Source: Candidatus Rubrimentiphilum sp. | Lineage (GTDB): Bacteria > Vulcanimicrobiota > Vulcanimicrobiia > Vulcanimicrobiales > Vulcanimicrobiaceae | Direction: 5' to 3' | Length of the DNA stretch: 64,000 nt | Assembly: GCA_035710515.1 (NCBI GenBank) | Contig: DASTDE010000001.1 | Location: 992,001 to 1,056,000, forward strand | Shown here: positions 34,001 to 42,801 of the stretch, piece by piece | Numbering within the stretch: position 1 is the stretch's first letter | Layout of the letters: every line of letters starts with the position of its first letter | Translations under genes and position numbers: made by a program | Notes under the pieces: generated by a model | Databases searched by the model: none | What the model saw: only the letters and a program-made list of their open reading frames with translations | Told to the model about the DNA's origin: nothing

Positions 34001-36061
34001 ATGATCGATTCGGCGCACGTCTTCAACAATCGCTACCGTCTGGACAACAAACTGGGCGAGGGCGGTATGGCGACGGTCTATTGCGGCACCGATACGCTGC
34101 TGCGGCGTCGGGTGGCGATTAAGGTTTTGCGCCGCGACTACGCTTCCGATCAGGAATTCGTCCGGCGATTCTATCAGGAAGCGGAATCTGCCGCGAAGCT
34201 CTCTCATCCCAATATCGTCAACACGTACGATGTCGGCCGCGAAGGCGACACCTATTATATCGTCATGGAGCTCGTGGATGGACCGTCGCTGGCGGAGATA
34301 ATCGCGGCCGACGGCAGGTTGCCCGAGCCGGTTGCGCTCGATTACGCCGCGCAGATCTGTAACGGTTTGGCGTACGCGCACCGGCAAGGCTTGCTGCACC
34401 GCGACATCAAGCCGGCCAACATTCTGATCACCAAAGACGACGTCGTCAAGCTTTCCGATTTCGGTATCGCGCGCGCGGTTTCGCAGCAGACGATGACGAT
34501 GACGCGCCCGGGCATGGTCATGGGCAGCGTCTACTATCTTTCGCCCGAACAGGCGCAGGGTCTCGACTTGACCGAGGCCTCGGATCTCTACAGCGTCGGG
34601 ATCGTGCTCTATCAAATGCTCACCGGAAAGCTGCCGTTTGTTGGAGAGTCGCCGGTGACGGTAGCGCTTAAGCACATCTCCGATCCGGCTCCGCCGCTGG
34701 ATCCTTCGGCCGGCGTGAGTCCGGCGTTGCAGTCGATCGTCAGCAAGCTGTTGCAGAAACAGCCCGAGAACCGCTTCGGATCGGCCAGCGAAGTCGCGTC
34801 GGCGCTGCGCGAAGCGCGCGAGCGGCCGAGTTTTGCCGCGTACTCGCTCGTGGACGATGCCCCGGGCTCTGCGCTGCGTCCGATGCAGCCGCCGCCGCGC
34901 AAATCGCGTCTGCCCGATCGCCACGCCGAGATCATCGAAGCCGAAGAGGTGCGCCGCAATCCGACGGGCTGGATCGTCGCGTTGCTCGCCATCGTCTTGA
35001 TCGGCGCGGCCGCCGGCGGCTACATCATGACGGCGCATCCGTTTGGCCCCGCGGCGCAGATCGCGGTAGGCAACTACGTGAATCTGCCGGACGCGCAAGC
35101 GCAGAAGGCAATCGTAAACGCCGGCCTGACCTATCAAGCCACGCGTGAAAACAGCGATACGGTTCCTCCGAATCGCGTGATCCGGCAGGATCCCGCGCCG
35201 GGCGCCAAGATTTCGACCGGTTCGCCGATTCAGCTCGTGATCAGTTTGGGGCCGCCCACAGTTGGCTTGCGCGATGTGGTCGGCTATACGCTCGATGACG
35301 CGCAGAAGGACTTGATCGGAGATAAGCTCAGCGTCGTTGTCGTCCGCAAGTTCGATCCTGCGCCGAAGGATACGGTTATCACCGAGAAACCAAAAGCGGG
35401 CTCGAAAGTGCGGCAAAACGCGAAGATCACGCTTGTCGTTTCACAAGGGACGGCTCCGATCAAGATGCCCAGGCTCGCCGGGCTGACGATCGATCAAGCG
35501 CGCGCGCTCGCCGGGAAACTCGGCTTTACCGTAAACGTCAGCGAGACTGCCGCGATCCCGAACGTTCCGCCGAATGTTATTGCATCGCAAGACGTTCCGG
35601 CCGGCACGCAGATCGCGAGCGATCATTCGGCTACCGTAAATGTCGTCGTCAGTAGCGGCGGAGGCTTGACGAACGTTCCGAACCTCATCGGCAGCGATCT
35701 TGCCAGCGCGCAGCAACAGATCAAAGCCGCCGGCTTCACGATGTCGACCAGCTACCTGGTGGAGCTCGGCTCGCAAAACAACGGTCAGGTCATCGCAGAA
35801 GATCCGCAGGCCGGAACGCCTGCCGAAAAAGGCACGGCGATCAGGGTCACGCTGTCGGTTTCCGGCGAAGTGCCGGACACCAATGGCATGACGCTCGATC
35901 AAGCCAAAGCGATCCTCATGAACTACGGCTACGCCCTCGGAAACGTCACGCCCACGACCGAAGGCGCCGGCGGCAAAGTCGTACGCACGGAGCCCGCAGT
36001 CGGCACGAAGCTTGCGCCCGGCTCGCCGGTCAACATCTACGTGAACAATTCACACCCGTGA
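34001..36061 (+). CDS. PknB-type Ser/Thr kinase with five PASTA repeats
   Basis: The 686-residue receptor kinase has a cytoplasmic kinase domain (about 12-270) with G-E-G-G-M-A-T-V-Y, V-A-I-K-V, H133-R-D135-I-K-P-A-N, D-F-G and the S-P-E-Q activation-loop end. One membrane helix (324-343) is followed by five extracellular PASTA repeats to the C-terminus, with starts near 353, 420, 484, 552 and 623 by pattern. PASTA domains bind muropeptides or lipid II, so the kinase probably tunes cell-wall synthesis with the adjacent PBP. Such kinases are typical of Gram-positives; here the gene sits in a diderm. A 532-codon antisense frame is a shadow. Confidence 0.93.
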   Translation: MIDSAHVFNNRYRLDNKLGEGGMATVYCGTDTLLRRRVAIKVLRRDYASDQEFVRRFYQEAESAAKLSHPNIVNTYDVGREGDTYYIVMELVDGPSLAEIIAADGRLPEPVALDYAAQICNGLAYAHRQGLLHRDIKPANILITKDDVVKLSDFGIARAVSQQTMTMTRPGMVMGSVYYLSPEQAQGLDLTEASDLYSVGIVLYQMLTGKLPFVGESPVTVALKHISDPAPPLDPSAGVSPALQSIVSKLLQKQPENRFGSASEVASALREARERPSFAAYSLVDDAPGSALRPMQPPPRKSRLPDRHAEIIEAEEVRRNPTGWIVALLAIVLIGAAAGGYIMTAHPFGPAAQIAVGNYVNLPDAQAQKAIVNAGLTYQATRENSDTVPPNRVIRQDPAPGAKISTGSPIQLVISLGPPTVGLRDVVGYTLDDAQKDLIGDKLSVVVVRKFDPAPKDTVITEKPKAGSKVRQNAKITLVVSQGTAPIKMPRLAGLTIDQARALAGKLGFTVNVSETAAIPNVPPNVIASQDVPAGTQIASDHSATVNVVVSSGGGLTNVPNLIGSDLASAQQQIKAAGFTMSTSYLVELGSQNNGQVIAEDPQAGTPAEKGTAIRVTLSVSGEVPDTNGMTLDQAKAILMNYGYALGNVTPTTEGAGGKVVRTEPAVGTKLAPGSPVNIYVNNSHP

Positions 36062-36570
36062 ACGAACGTATTCTCGGAATCGACCCGGGTCTGCGTGTCA
36101 CAGGCTACGGCGTGATCGAATTTTCCGCCGGCAAGACGCGCGTCATCGAAGCAGGCGTGGTTTCACCAAAAAATGGTGCTCCCTTGGAAACGCGTTTGCG
36201 CGAACTGCACGACGGCATTACGAAGGTCGTCACTTCCACCCATCCGGATGTTATCGTTATCGAAGAGCTTTATACGACGTATCGCAATCCCGTTACCGCA
36301 ATTATGATGGGACACGCTCGCGGCGTCCTTTGCCTGGCCGGCGCGGAGGCGGCGATCCCGGTGAGAACGCTAGCTCATTCCTTGGTAAAACGCGCACTCG
36401 TCGGATCCGGCGCCGGACGCAAGGAGCAAGTCAATCGCATGGTGGCGCAATTGTTAGGCTTTCGGCGGCCTTTGGAGCCGGACGACGTCTCGGACGCGTT
36501 GGCCCTGGCGCTGGCGTACTGCAACATCCGCGATCACGAACGCAAGATCCCTGCGCTGAATGTTCTCTAG
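36058..36570 (+). CDS. ruvC: Crossover junction endodeoxyribonuclease RuvC
   Basis: Holliday-junction resolvase that cuts symmetrically after RuvAB branch migration. The 170-residue protein begins I-L-G-I-D9-P-G-L-R-V-T-G-Y-G with the first acidic residue, then V-I-V-I-E-E-L-Y and the C-terminal D-V-S-D-A-L-A-L-A-L acidic pair. Length is normal. The GTG start overlaps the kinase TGA (GTGA), and the 3' end overlaps ruvA by 11 bases, so the kinase and ruvCAB appear to be one transcript. Confidence 0.95.
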   Translation: MNERILGIDPGLRVTGYGVIEFSAGKTRVIEAGVVSPKNGAPLETRLRELHDGITKVVTSTHPDVIVIEELYTTYRNPVTAIMMGHARGVLCLAGAEAAIPVRTLAHSLVKRALVGSGAGRKEQVNRMVAQLLGFRRPLEPDDVSDALALALAYCNIRDHERKIPALNVL

Positions 36571-37180
36571 AATAACCGGCACCCTCGTCGAAAAACATGA
36601 AGGCAGCGTCGTCTTGGACGCGGGCGGTCTTTCGTACGACATTATCCTGCCGCCGTGCGTTCAAGAGAAAGTGACGATCGAAAACGGCGACCCGTTGACG
36701 CTCGAAGTCTACTCAGTCATGAATATGGAGGGCAATACCGGCCACTTCACCTTTTACGGATTCAGCAACGCGATCGAGCGCGAGTTTTTCGAGAAATTGC
36801 TGAGTGTGGCCAGCATCGGCCCGCGTTCGGCCGCGCGAGCGTTCTCGCAGCCCATGGCGCGCATCGCAGGCGCAATAGATCGGGGCGATCATGCGTTTCT
36901 TAAGACGTTGCCCGGAATCGGGCAGCAGAAGGCGCGCGACATCGTCGCGAAGTTGCAGGGCAAAGTGACCAAATTCTTGCTGATCCAGGAAGCCGAGCCG
37001 GTAGCCGCTGTTCGCATGCCCGATTTTGCGGACGAGGCGCTGGCGGTTTTGCTGCAGCTCGAATATAGGCGGTCCGAAGCCGAAGAGATGATCCGCTCGA
37101 CGCTGGACTCGGCGCCCGGGATCACCGACGCGGAGGCGCTGCTCGCCGAGATCTACCGTCAGCGGGCCGCGCATGAATGA
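36560..37180 (+). CDS. ruvA: Holliday junction branch migration protein RuvA
   Basis: Tetrameric junction-binding subunit of RuvAB. The 206-residue protein has the N-terminal OB-like domain (MFSRITGTLVEK...), two helix-hairpin-helix motifs (S-V-A-S-I-G-P-R-S-A and L-P-G-I-G-Q-Q-K-A) and a C-terminal domain that contacts RuvB. ATG at 36560 overlaps ruvC; the 3' end overlaps ruvB by 8 bases. Confidence 0.95.
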   Translation: MFSRITGTLVEKHEGSVVLDAGGLSYDIILPPCVQEKVTIENGDPLTLEVYSVMNMEGNTGHFTFYGFSNAIEREFFEKLLSVASIGPRSAARAFSQPMARIAGAIDRGDHAFLKTLPGIGQQKARDIVAKLQGKVTKFLLIQEAEPVAAVRMPDFADEALAVLLQLEYRRSEAEEMIRSTLDSAPGITDAEALLAEIYRQRAAHE

Positions 37181-38243
37181 CGACGCGCTGAAGCGGCTAT
37201 ACGGCCCGGGCGACGCCGCCGATCCGGAGCGCGTCATCGATCCGGTCGATTCGCTGGAAGACGAAGTCTACGGCGCGAGTCTGCGGCCGCGCTCGTTCGA
37301 CGAGTACGTCGGCCAAACGACTGTGGTCGATAATTTGAAGATCGCCATCGAGGCGGCCAAACAACGAAAAGAGCCGCTCGAGCACGTGCTGTTTTATGGT
37401 CCGCCGGGTTTGGGCAAAACGACGCTCGCCGCGCTGATCGCCAAAGAACTCGGCAGTGCGCTGCGTCCGACCAGCGGACCGACGCTCGAAAAACCCAAGG
37501 ATCTCGTCGGCATCCTGACGTCACTCGAGGAAGGCGACATCTTTTTCATCGACGAGATTCACCGGCTCGGACGCGTTGTCGAAGAGTTTCTCTATCCTGC
37601 CATGGAGGAGTACCAGATCGACTTCATCGTCGATCGCGGCGCGTACGCAAAGACGCTGAAACTACCGCTCAAGCGTTTCACGCTCGTCGGCGCGACGACG
37701 CGTGCCGGCATGCTCTCGGCGCCGTTGCGCGAGCGATTCGGCATCATGCATCATCTCGATTACTACGACGATGCCGAACTCAAACGGATCGTGCTCCGCT
37801 CGGCCGGAGTGCTTTCGGTGCCGATCGACGACGACGCGGCGGCAACGATCGCGCACCGTAGCCGCGGCACGCCGCGCATCGCCAACCGGCTGTTGCGCCG
37901 AGTGCGCGACTTCGCCGAAGTTCGCGCAGACGGGCGCGTCAGTAAAGCCGTTGCCGAAGAAGCCTTGCGACGCGAGGGCGTGGACGAGCTCGGCCTCGAT
38001 CGTCTGGACCGCGCTTTTCTTCGCACCATCGTCGAGCAGTATGGCGGCGGTCCGGTCGGAATCGGCGCCATCGCCGCGACATTAACGGAAGACGCCGAGA
38101 CGCTGGAGGACGTCGTCGAGCCGTATTTACTGAAAGCCGGATTTGTTACGCGCACTGCCAACGGACGAAAAGCTACCGCCGATGCATACGCGCACCTAGG
38201 CGTGACGGGCACGCCGTTCCCAACACAAGACCGGTTGCTATGA
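37173..38243 (+). CDS. ruvB: Holliday junction branch migration helicase RuvB
   Basis: AAA+ motor that drives junction migration with RuvA. The 356 residues include the N-terminal R-P-R-S-F-D-E-Y-V-G-Q, Walker A G-P-P-G-L-G-K-T (76-83), Walker B F-F-I-D-E-I-H-R, the sensor G-A-T-T-R-A-G and the C-terminal winged helix. Length is typical. The stop overlaps the SpoIID-like gene (ATGA), continuing the tightly packed operon. Confidence 0.96.
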   Translation: MNDDALKRLYGPGDAADPERVIDPVDSLEDEVYGASLRPRSFDEYVGQTTVVDNLKIAIEAAKQRKEPLEHVLFYGPPGLGKTTLAALIAKELGSALRPTSGPTLEKPKDLVGILTSLEEGDIFFIDEIHRLGRVVEEFLYPAMEEYQIDFIVDRGAYAKTLKLPLKRFTLVGATTRAGMLSAPLRERFGIMHHLDYYDDAELKRIVLRSAGVLSVPIDDDAAATIAHRSRGTPRIANRLLRRVRDFAEVRADGRVSKAVAEEALRREGVDELGLDRLDRAFLRTIVEQYGGGPVGIGAIAATLTEDAETLEDVVEPYLLKAGFVTRTANGRKATADAYAHLGVTGTPFPTQDRLL

Positions 38244-39238
38244 AACGCGAGCGGTTCATCGCGACGGTCGTTTCGGCGGCGGGCGCAGCCGCCGTGTGCT
38301 CGCCGTTACGCGCCCAGGAAGATCCGGCGATCTCTTCGCAGACACAAGCGCTTCGCGTTTTATTGGGAACGGGCCGCCTTCAGACGATCGACGCGCAGAC
38401 GTTTCTGTACGACGGGCGCCGCTATCGCGGCACGGCAACGACCTTGCCCAACGGCCAGGTCGTTAGCACCGTCCCGCTCGAGCAATATCTCTACAGCGTC
38501 GTATCGCGCGAGATGCCGCGATCGTGGCCGGGAGAGGCCTTGCAAGCGCAGGCGATTCTGGCGCGCACGTACGTTTTGCAGCGCAGCAATCCGAACCGCG
38601 ACTATGACGTCGTTACGTCCGAAGCCGATCAGGTGTACACCGGAATCGACGCCGAAGCGGCGCAAACGAACGCGGCCGTGAATGCAACCGCAGGCCACGT
38701 GCTGCGCTACCGTTCGGAGTTTGCCACAATCGCATATTTCTCGTGCTGCGGCGGGCACACCGAATCTTCGGCGGAGGCGTGGGGCGGAAAGCCGCTCGCG
38801 TACCTCTCCGGCGTCACGTGCAACTACTGCAAAGACTCACAGTGGTATCAATGGACGCAAACGATCGGCGTCGATCGCCTTCGTACTGCGCTCGGCGCGC
38901 AGAGCGGCTCGGTCGGCGACATCCAAGACATCGCGCTTGATTCACCCGACGCGAGCGGACGCGCGCGCTTCTGGATGTTTACCGGAACGCAAGGCTCCGC
39001 GCGTGTGAAAGCGTCGGACGTGCGCCGCGCGGTCGGCTCGCGCGTCCTCCCCAGTTTGCTCGTGCGCAAAGTTACGCTGCAATCGTCCGGGGACGCCGCA
39101 GCAACGTTGGAAGGCGGCGGCTTAGGGCACGGAGTCGGATTCTGCCAATGGGGCGCGCGCGGCTTGGCGCAAACGGGCGCCAACAGCACGGCGATCCTCG
39201 CGTACTATTTTCCGGGTACGACCGTCGGCTCTTCGTAA
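38240..39238 (+). CDS. SpoIID/LytB-domain exported protein
   Basis: The 332-residue protein has an export signal (MKRERFIATVVSAAGAAAV, possibly with a Tat-like R-E-R-F) and a SpoIID domain: V-P-L-E-Q-Y-L-Y-S-V-V-S-R-E-M and A-L-Q-A-Q-A-I-L-A-R-T-Y near 75-115. In Bacillus SpoIID is a lytic transglycosylase; in non-sporulating bacteria the domain remodels or regulates peptidoglycan hydrolysis. Nothing in the window suggests sporulation. C-C-G-G-H and C-N-Y-C may bind metal or form disulfides. The stop codon lies inside a long inverted repeat. Confidence 0.85.
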   Translation: MKRERFIATVVSAAGAAAVCSPLRAQEDPAISSQTQALRVLLGTGRLQTIDAQTFLYDGRRYRGTATTLPNGQVVSTVPLEQYLYSVVSREMPRSWPGEALQAQAILARTYVLQRSNPNRDYDVVTSEADQVYTGIDAEAAQTNAAVNATAGHVLRYRSEFATIAYFSCCGGHTESSAEAWGGKPLAYLSGVTCNYCKDSQWYQWTQTIGVDRLRTALGAQSGSVGDIQDIALDSPDASGRARFWMFTGTQGSARVKASDVRRAVGSRVLPSLLVRKVTLQSSGDAAATLEGGGLGHGVGFCQWGARGLAQTGANSTAILAYYFPGTTVGSS

Positions 39239-39345
39239 GGTCAATTGGCGACTCGTATGCCGGGCGAGCGATTGACCTTACGCCGAAGTCCTGAGCCTGT
39301 CGAAGGGGAGCCCGGCATACGGGGAGCCGTCTCGCCCGGCGTACG
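39235..39345. repeat. Nested inverted repeats with REP-like unit at the spoIID/queA junction
   Basis: GTAAGGTCAAT (39235-39245) pairs with ATTGACCTTAC (39271-39281). CGTATGCCGGGC (39254-39265) pairs with GCCCGGCATACG (39310-39321), which recurs directly as GCCCGGCGTACG (39334-39345). Between them lies GTCCTGAGCCTGTCGAAGG (39289-39307), a REP-type unit complementary in style to the one in valS. The whole element spans the SpoIID stop and the first 30 or so codons of queA. Confidence 0.75.
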
Positions 39346-40435
39346 GTCTGCCCGATCGCCCGACGCTGGTGTCACTTCCTCTTACGATTATGAGCTTCCC
39401 GAAGGCGCGATAGCGCAGGCGCCGGCTCAGCCACGTGATTCGTCGCGGCTGATGGCGCTGCGCGGAGAGCGCATCGAGCATCTGACATTTCGCGATTTTC
39501 CGACGTTATTGCGATCCGGCGACGTGCTCGTACTCAACGAGACTCGCGTCATTGCCGCGCGCGTTCACGGAAAGCGTGTGCCGAGCGGCGGCGGCGTTGA
39601 GTTGTTGTTTTTGCGGCCGGCGGGAGAAGCGCACTACGATCCGAGCGCGACGCGATGGCTCGTGCTCGCAAAGCCGGGACGCCGGCTGCGTACCGGTGAG
39701 CGCATAAGCTTCGGTTCGCTGGGCGAGGCGGCAGTGGTTAACGTTCTCGACGGCGGCGTTCGTGAGATCGAATTGAGGCTAACCGTCGGATTTGAGGAGT
39801 TTCTCGAGACCGCCGGGACGTTGCCGCTGCCGCCGTACGTTCACAACGATTCGGCGGAGGCGCAGGCGGGGTATCAAACCATTTTTGCGCGCGATCCGGG
39901 AAGTGTCGCAGCGCCGACCGCATCGTTGCACTTCACAAACGCTGTCTTCGAAGAACTCAAGCGCCGGAACGTCGAGATCGTTAAACTCGTACTCGACGTC
40001 GGTCTCGGAACATTCCGTCCGCTTCAGAGCGAGAACCTCGATGAGCACGCTATGCACGCCGAGTCGTTCTCGATCCCGGAAGCAACCGCTGACGCGATAA
40101 GGCGAGCGAAAGAAGAAGGCAGGCGCGTAGTTGCCGCCGGCACGACCGTCGTACGAGCGCTCGAAGCGTCGGCTTTGCAAAGCGGCGCCGTTCGCCCCGG
40201 CCGCGATCAAACGGATCTCTTTATCAGGCCGGGATTCAATTTTCGCATCGTCGACGCGCTGCTGACAAACTTTCACTTGCCGCGCTCCACACTGCTGGTG
40301 CTCGTCTGCGCCTTCGCCGGACGCGAACGTATCCTCCACGCGTATGCGGAAGCAATCGAACGCGGCTACCGGCTGTTCTCCTTTGGCGATGCGATGTTTA
40401 TCGAAGGTCCCGCGGTTCGACCAGCAGCGACTTAG
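39245..40435 (+). CDS. queA: tRNA preQ1(34) S-adenosylmethionine ribosyltransferase-isomerase
   Basis: Adds the epoxycyclopentane precursor during queuosine synthesis in tRNA wobble positions. The conserved protein begins at about residue 47 (Y-D-Y-E-L-P-E-G-A-I-A-Q) and is complete through G-D-A-M-F-I-E-G. The first 46 or so residues are not part of the family: they are translated REP-like sequence (R-R-S-P-E-P-V-E-G and G-I-R-G-A-V-S). No ATG, GTG or TTG occurs in frame between the repeat and the conserved start, so translation must begin at TTG 39245, ATG 39257 or TTG 39272 and pass through the repeat. The 3' end overlaps convergent rqcH by 38 bases. Confidence 0.93.
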   Translation: MATRMPGERLTLRRSPEPVEGEPGIRGAVSPGVRSARSPDAGVTSSYDYELPEGAIAQAPAQPRDSSRLMALRGERIEHLTFRDFPTLLRSGDVLVLNETRVIAARVHGKRVPSGGGVELLFLRPAGEAHYDPSATRWLVLAKPGRRLRTGERISFGSLGEAAVVNVLDGGVREIELRLTVGFEEFLETAGTLPLPPYVHNDSAEAQAGYQTIFARDPGSVAAPTASLHFTNAVFEELKRRNVEIVKLVLDVGLGTFRPLQSENLDEHAMHAESFSIPEATADAIRRAKEEGRRVVAAGTTVVRALEASALQSGAVRPGRDQTDLFIRPGFNFRIVDALLTNFHLPRSTLLVLVCAFAGRERILHAYAEAIERGYRLFSFGDAMFIEGPAVRPAAT

Positions 40436-41879
40436 CGTTCGTATAAAAGACCAAACCGGGCGCGGCATTCGGACGCTTACGCACGTGCTTGCGCGGCGTA
40501 TAGTCAACGGTGACCTTCGCGCTGTTCCGGCCCTTCGAATGTGCCGCAGCGAGCTGCGCGGCCGTAAGGACATCCTCTTCCGGAGCGTCGCGCCGATCGT
40601 CGCGTTGCAGGATCACGTGTGCGCCCGGCTGACCGCGCGCGTGGAACCAGAGATCGTCCGGGCGAGCGACCCGGAAAGTCAGCTCGGCATTCTCCAGCGG
40701 CGAACGGCCGACGAGAATGCGCGAACCGTGCGGCGTCTCGTGCGCAAGAACGCGGCGCTTCTTTGCCGGCCGCGCCTTCGGAGAGGCCGCGCGACGCTGT
40801 CGCGGCTTCAGGAGTTCAGCAATTTCGCGTAGTTCGTCGTCGCCGGCGCGCTCGAGTTCCCAGCGTAACTCCTCCACCTCTTCGAGAGACTGAAGCACGC
40901 CGGTGCGCCGGCGCGTCAAATGGTCGCCGGCAACGGCGGCTTTCTTGTAGCGGGAGAAGAGATCCGTCGCCTCGAGCTTGGCAGCGTTCTTGTCTTTTTC
41001 GGGGAGTTCGTGCAGTTTTGAATAGATCGCCTGGCCGCGGGCGCGCAGGTCGTTCCGCTCGGTTGTTTCCGCCAAGCGTTCTTCGATGCGTGCGAGCTCC
41101 GTGCGGAGCTTTCGCTCGCGATCGGCCAACGCGCGTTCGGCATCGGCGCGCCGCTTATCGGCCGTCCCGGCCGCGACGTGAGCATCCGTGCCGGTGCACC
41201 GGAGTTCGGCAAATATCTCGAGCAGCGACGGCGCACGTTCCAGACGCGAGCTCGTGTACTGTTCGAGCGGAACGACATGCGCTTGTTGCAAGGCACCGTG
41301 CTCGTCGCGATAGACGTAGAGATCGTTCGTTCGAACCGATTCCTGGCTCGGCAGAGGCTCGATCGCGAATCGCGATTTGCCCGGGCGCGCCGGCGGCGGC
41401 TCGTAACGCGCCCCCGGCCGTACCGTGCGCAGAGTCTTGGCCGAGCGTTTAAACTCCTTAAGCGCGGATACCACCGTTGCGTCCTTTATCAGAATCAGGT
41501 TGCCGAAACGCGGAACGAGCTCGCAGATGAGCGCGTAGACTTCCGGCACACCGAAACGCGACTGCGCGGCAAACTCCAGCTGCAGGATACGCTCACCTTG
41601 AAAAGCTCGCACCGCGGTCAGCGTCTTCCCACGCAGCGCGGCGCCGGCCGCGCGAACGAATCCCGGCTCCGCGGCGATCGGCAGTTCACCGTTTTCGACC
41701 GTCAGTACCGGCGTCGCGGCAAAGACGTCGGCGGTCAGCAGCTGCGTCGAGCCTTTTCGCCACAGCGCGAGCGCAAAACGGCCATCCGGAAGCTGGCCCA
41801 CGTCCCTCACGCGCGCGCCCAAGAAGCGTTCCTCGATCTCATGCGCCAGGCGCGCGATAAGAATCCAGTCCGAATACAC
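40398..41879 (-). CDS. rqcH: RqcH/NFACT-family ribosome quality-control protein
   Basis: NFACT proteins bind obstructed 50S subunits and, in Bacillus, add alanine tails to stalled chains. The 493-residue protein has an NFACT-N region (about 1-180: L-A-H-E-I-E-E-R-F-L-G-A-R-V to R-F-G-N-L-I-L-I), a central coiled coil (about 260-360) and the NFACT-R domain with G-S-R-I-L-V-G-R-S and D-D-L-W-F-H-A-R-G-Q-P-G-A-H-V. It is somewhat shorter than the about 570-residue Bacillus protein. GTG 41879 is chosen because AAAGG lies 7-8 bases upstream and family homology starts there; the open frame to 42119 covers gmk antisense. It is divergent from gmk. Confidence 0.85.
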   Translation of the reverse strand: MYSDWILIARLAHEIEERFLGARVRDVGQLPDGRFALALWRKGSTQLLTADVFAATPVLTVENGELPIAAEPGFVRAAGAALRGKTLTAVRAFQGERILQLEFAAQSRFGVPEVYALICELVPRFGNLILIKDATVVSALKEFKRSAKTLRTVRPGARYEPPPARPGKSRFAIEPLPSQESVRTNDLYVYRDEHGALQQAHVVPLEQYTSSRLERAPSLLEIFAELRCTGTDAHVAAGTADKRRADAERALADRERKLRTELARIEERLAETTERNDLRARGQAIYSKLHELPEKDKNAAKLEATDLFSRYKKAAVAGDHLTRRRTGVLQSLEEVEELRWELERAGDDELREIAELLKPRQRRAASPKARPAKKRRVLAHETPHGSRILVGRSPLENAELTFRVARPDDLWFHARGQPGAHVILQRDDRRDAPEEDVLTAAQLAAAHSKGRNSAKVTVDYTPRKHVRKRPNAAPGLVFYTNAKSLLVEPRDLR

Positions 41880-41963
41880 CGAGCTGCCTTTCGACCGCAA
41901 TACCAGGGGTCGCCCCCACCCGGTCGGAACATAACGGCCTTCTTGCCAACTAAGGGGAACGTC

Positions 41964-42581
41964 GTGCTGGGCCCGGGCCTGCTTTTCGTCGTATCCGGCC
42001 CATCGGGGGCCGGCAAAGACACGCTCGTGGACGCGCTCCTGGCACGCACCGGGCGCCTCCGGTACTCGGTCTCGGCGACCACGCGTCCGCCGCGGCCCGG
42101 AGAACGAGAGGGCGAGCACTACTTCTTCGTTACTCCGGAGGAATTCAAACGGCGCGAAGCCGCCGGCGGCCTTCTGGAGTGGCGCGAATACAACGGGAAC
42201 CTCTACGGAACGCCGCGAGATTTCGTCGAGGACACGCTGACCCAGGGCTACGACTTGATCATGAAGCCTGAAGTCAACGGAGCGTTGGCAATCAAGAGCA
42301 CTTTTCCGGATGCGGTGCTCATATTTTTACTGCCTGACCGGTTCTCGTATCTGCGTCAGCGGCTGCTGACCAGAAGGACCGAGACCAACGAAGAGATCGC
42401 GCGACGTTTGGAGATCGCGCACGAGGAGATACGAAATATTCGGGACTTCGACTACATCGTCATTAACGAAGAACATCGATCGGACGAAGCAGTCAAAGAC
42501 CTTCAAGCGATTCTGCAAGCGGAGCGTTTCCGCATACACCGGTATCCGGACGATACAATAAGGGAATTGGAACACTCATAA
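41964..42581 (+). CDS. gmk: Guanylate kinase
   Basis: Phosphorylates GMP to GDP. The 205 residues carry the P-loop G-P-S-G-A-G-K-D-T (12-20), the GMP-binding segment S-A-T-T-R-P-P-R-P-G-E and F-L-L-E/E-W-R-E-Y-N-G-N-L-Y-G-T. GTG 41964 is chosen because A-A-G-G-G-G lies 5-6 bases upstream and the P-loop is at the usual distance; the much longer open frame to the left is antisense to rqcH. Its TAA overlaps the rpoZ ATG by one base, the common gmk-rpoZ pairing. Confidence 0.95.
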   Translation: MLGPGLLFVVSGPSGAGKDTLVDALLARTGRLRYSVSATTRPPRPGEREGEHYFFVTPEEFKRREAAGGLLEWREYNGNLYGTPRDFVEDTLTQGYDLIMKPEVNGALAIKSTFPDAVLIFLLPDRFSYLRQRLLTRRTETNEEIARRLEIAHEEIRNIRDFDYIVINEEHRSDEAVKDLQAILQAERFRIHRYPDDTIRELEHS

Positions 42582-42799
42582 TGACCGAACAAGTTTTTGG
42601 AGATTTGGACGAACTGCTCAAGCACGTTGACTCAAAGTTCAGCCTGGTCAACGTCGTGACGAAGCGCGCGAAGCAATTGAACAACGGCGCGCCCGAGCTC
42701 ACGCCGAACGTGAATCCGAACAAGCCTGTCTCGACGGCGTTCAACGAAGTCGCGACCGGCAAGATTCACTATCACAGAACAAAAGAGGGAATCAAGTAA
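42581..42799 (+). CDS. rpoZ: RNA polymerase omega subunit
   Basis: The 72-residue protein stabilises beta' in the RNA polymerase core. The conserved segment F-S-L-V-N-V-V-T-K-R-A-K-Q-L is followed by the usual A-F-N-E-V-A-T-G-K-I. It overlaps gmk by one base (TAATG). A very strong hairpin begins three bases after its stop. Confidence 0.93.
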   Translation: MTEQVFGDLDELLKHVDSKFSLVNVVTKRAKQLNNGAPELTPNVNPNKPVSTAFNEVATGKIHYHRTKEGIK

Positions 42800-42801
42800 G
42801 G

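Noticed and set aside
33818-35416. 532-codon open frame opposite the PASTA kinase
   Set aside because: Antisense shadow of the kinase gene; composition is Arg/Asp-rich and no motif is seen.
41880-42119. N-terminal extension of RqcH
   Set aside because: It overlaps gmk completely; the NFACT domain and a ribosome site begin at 41879.
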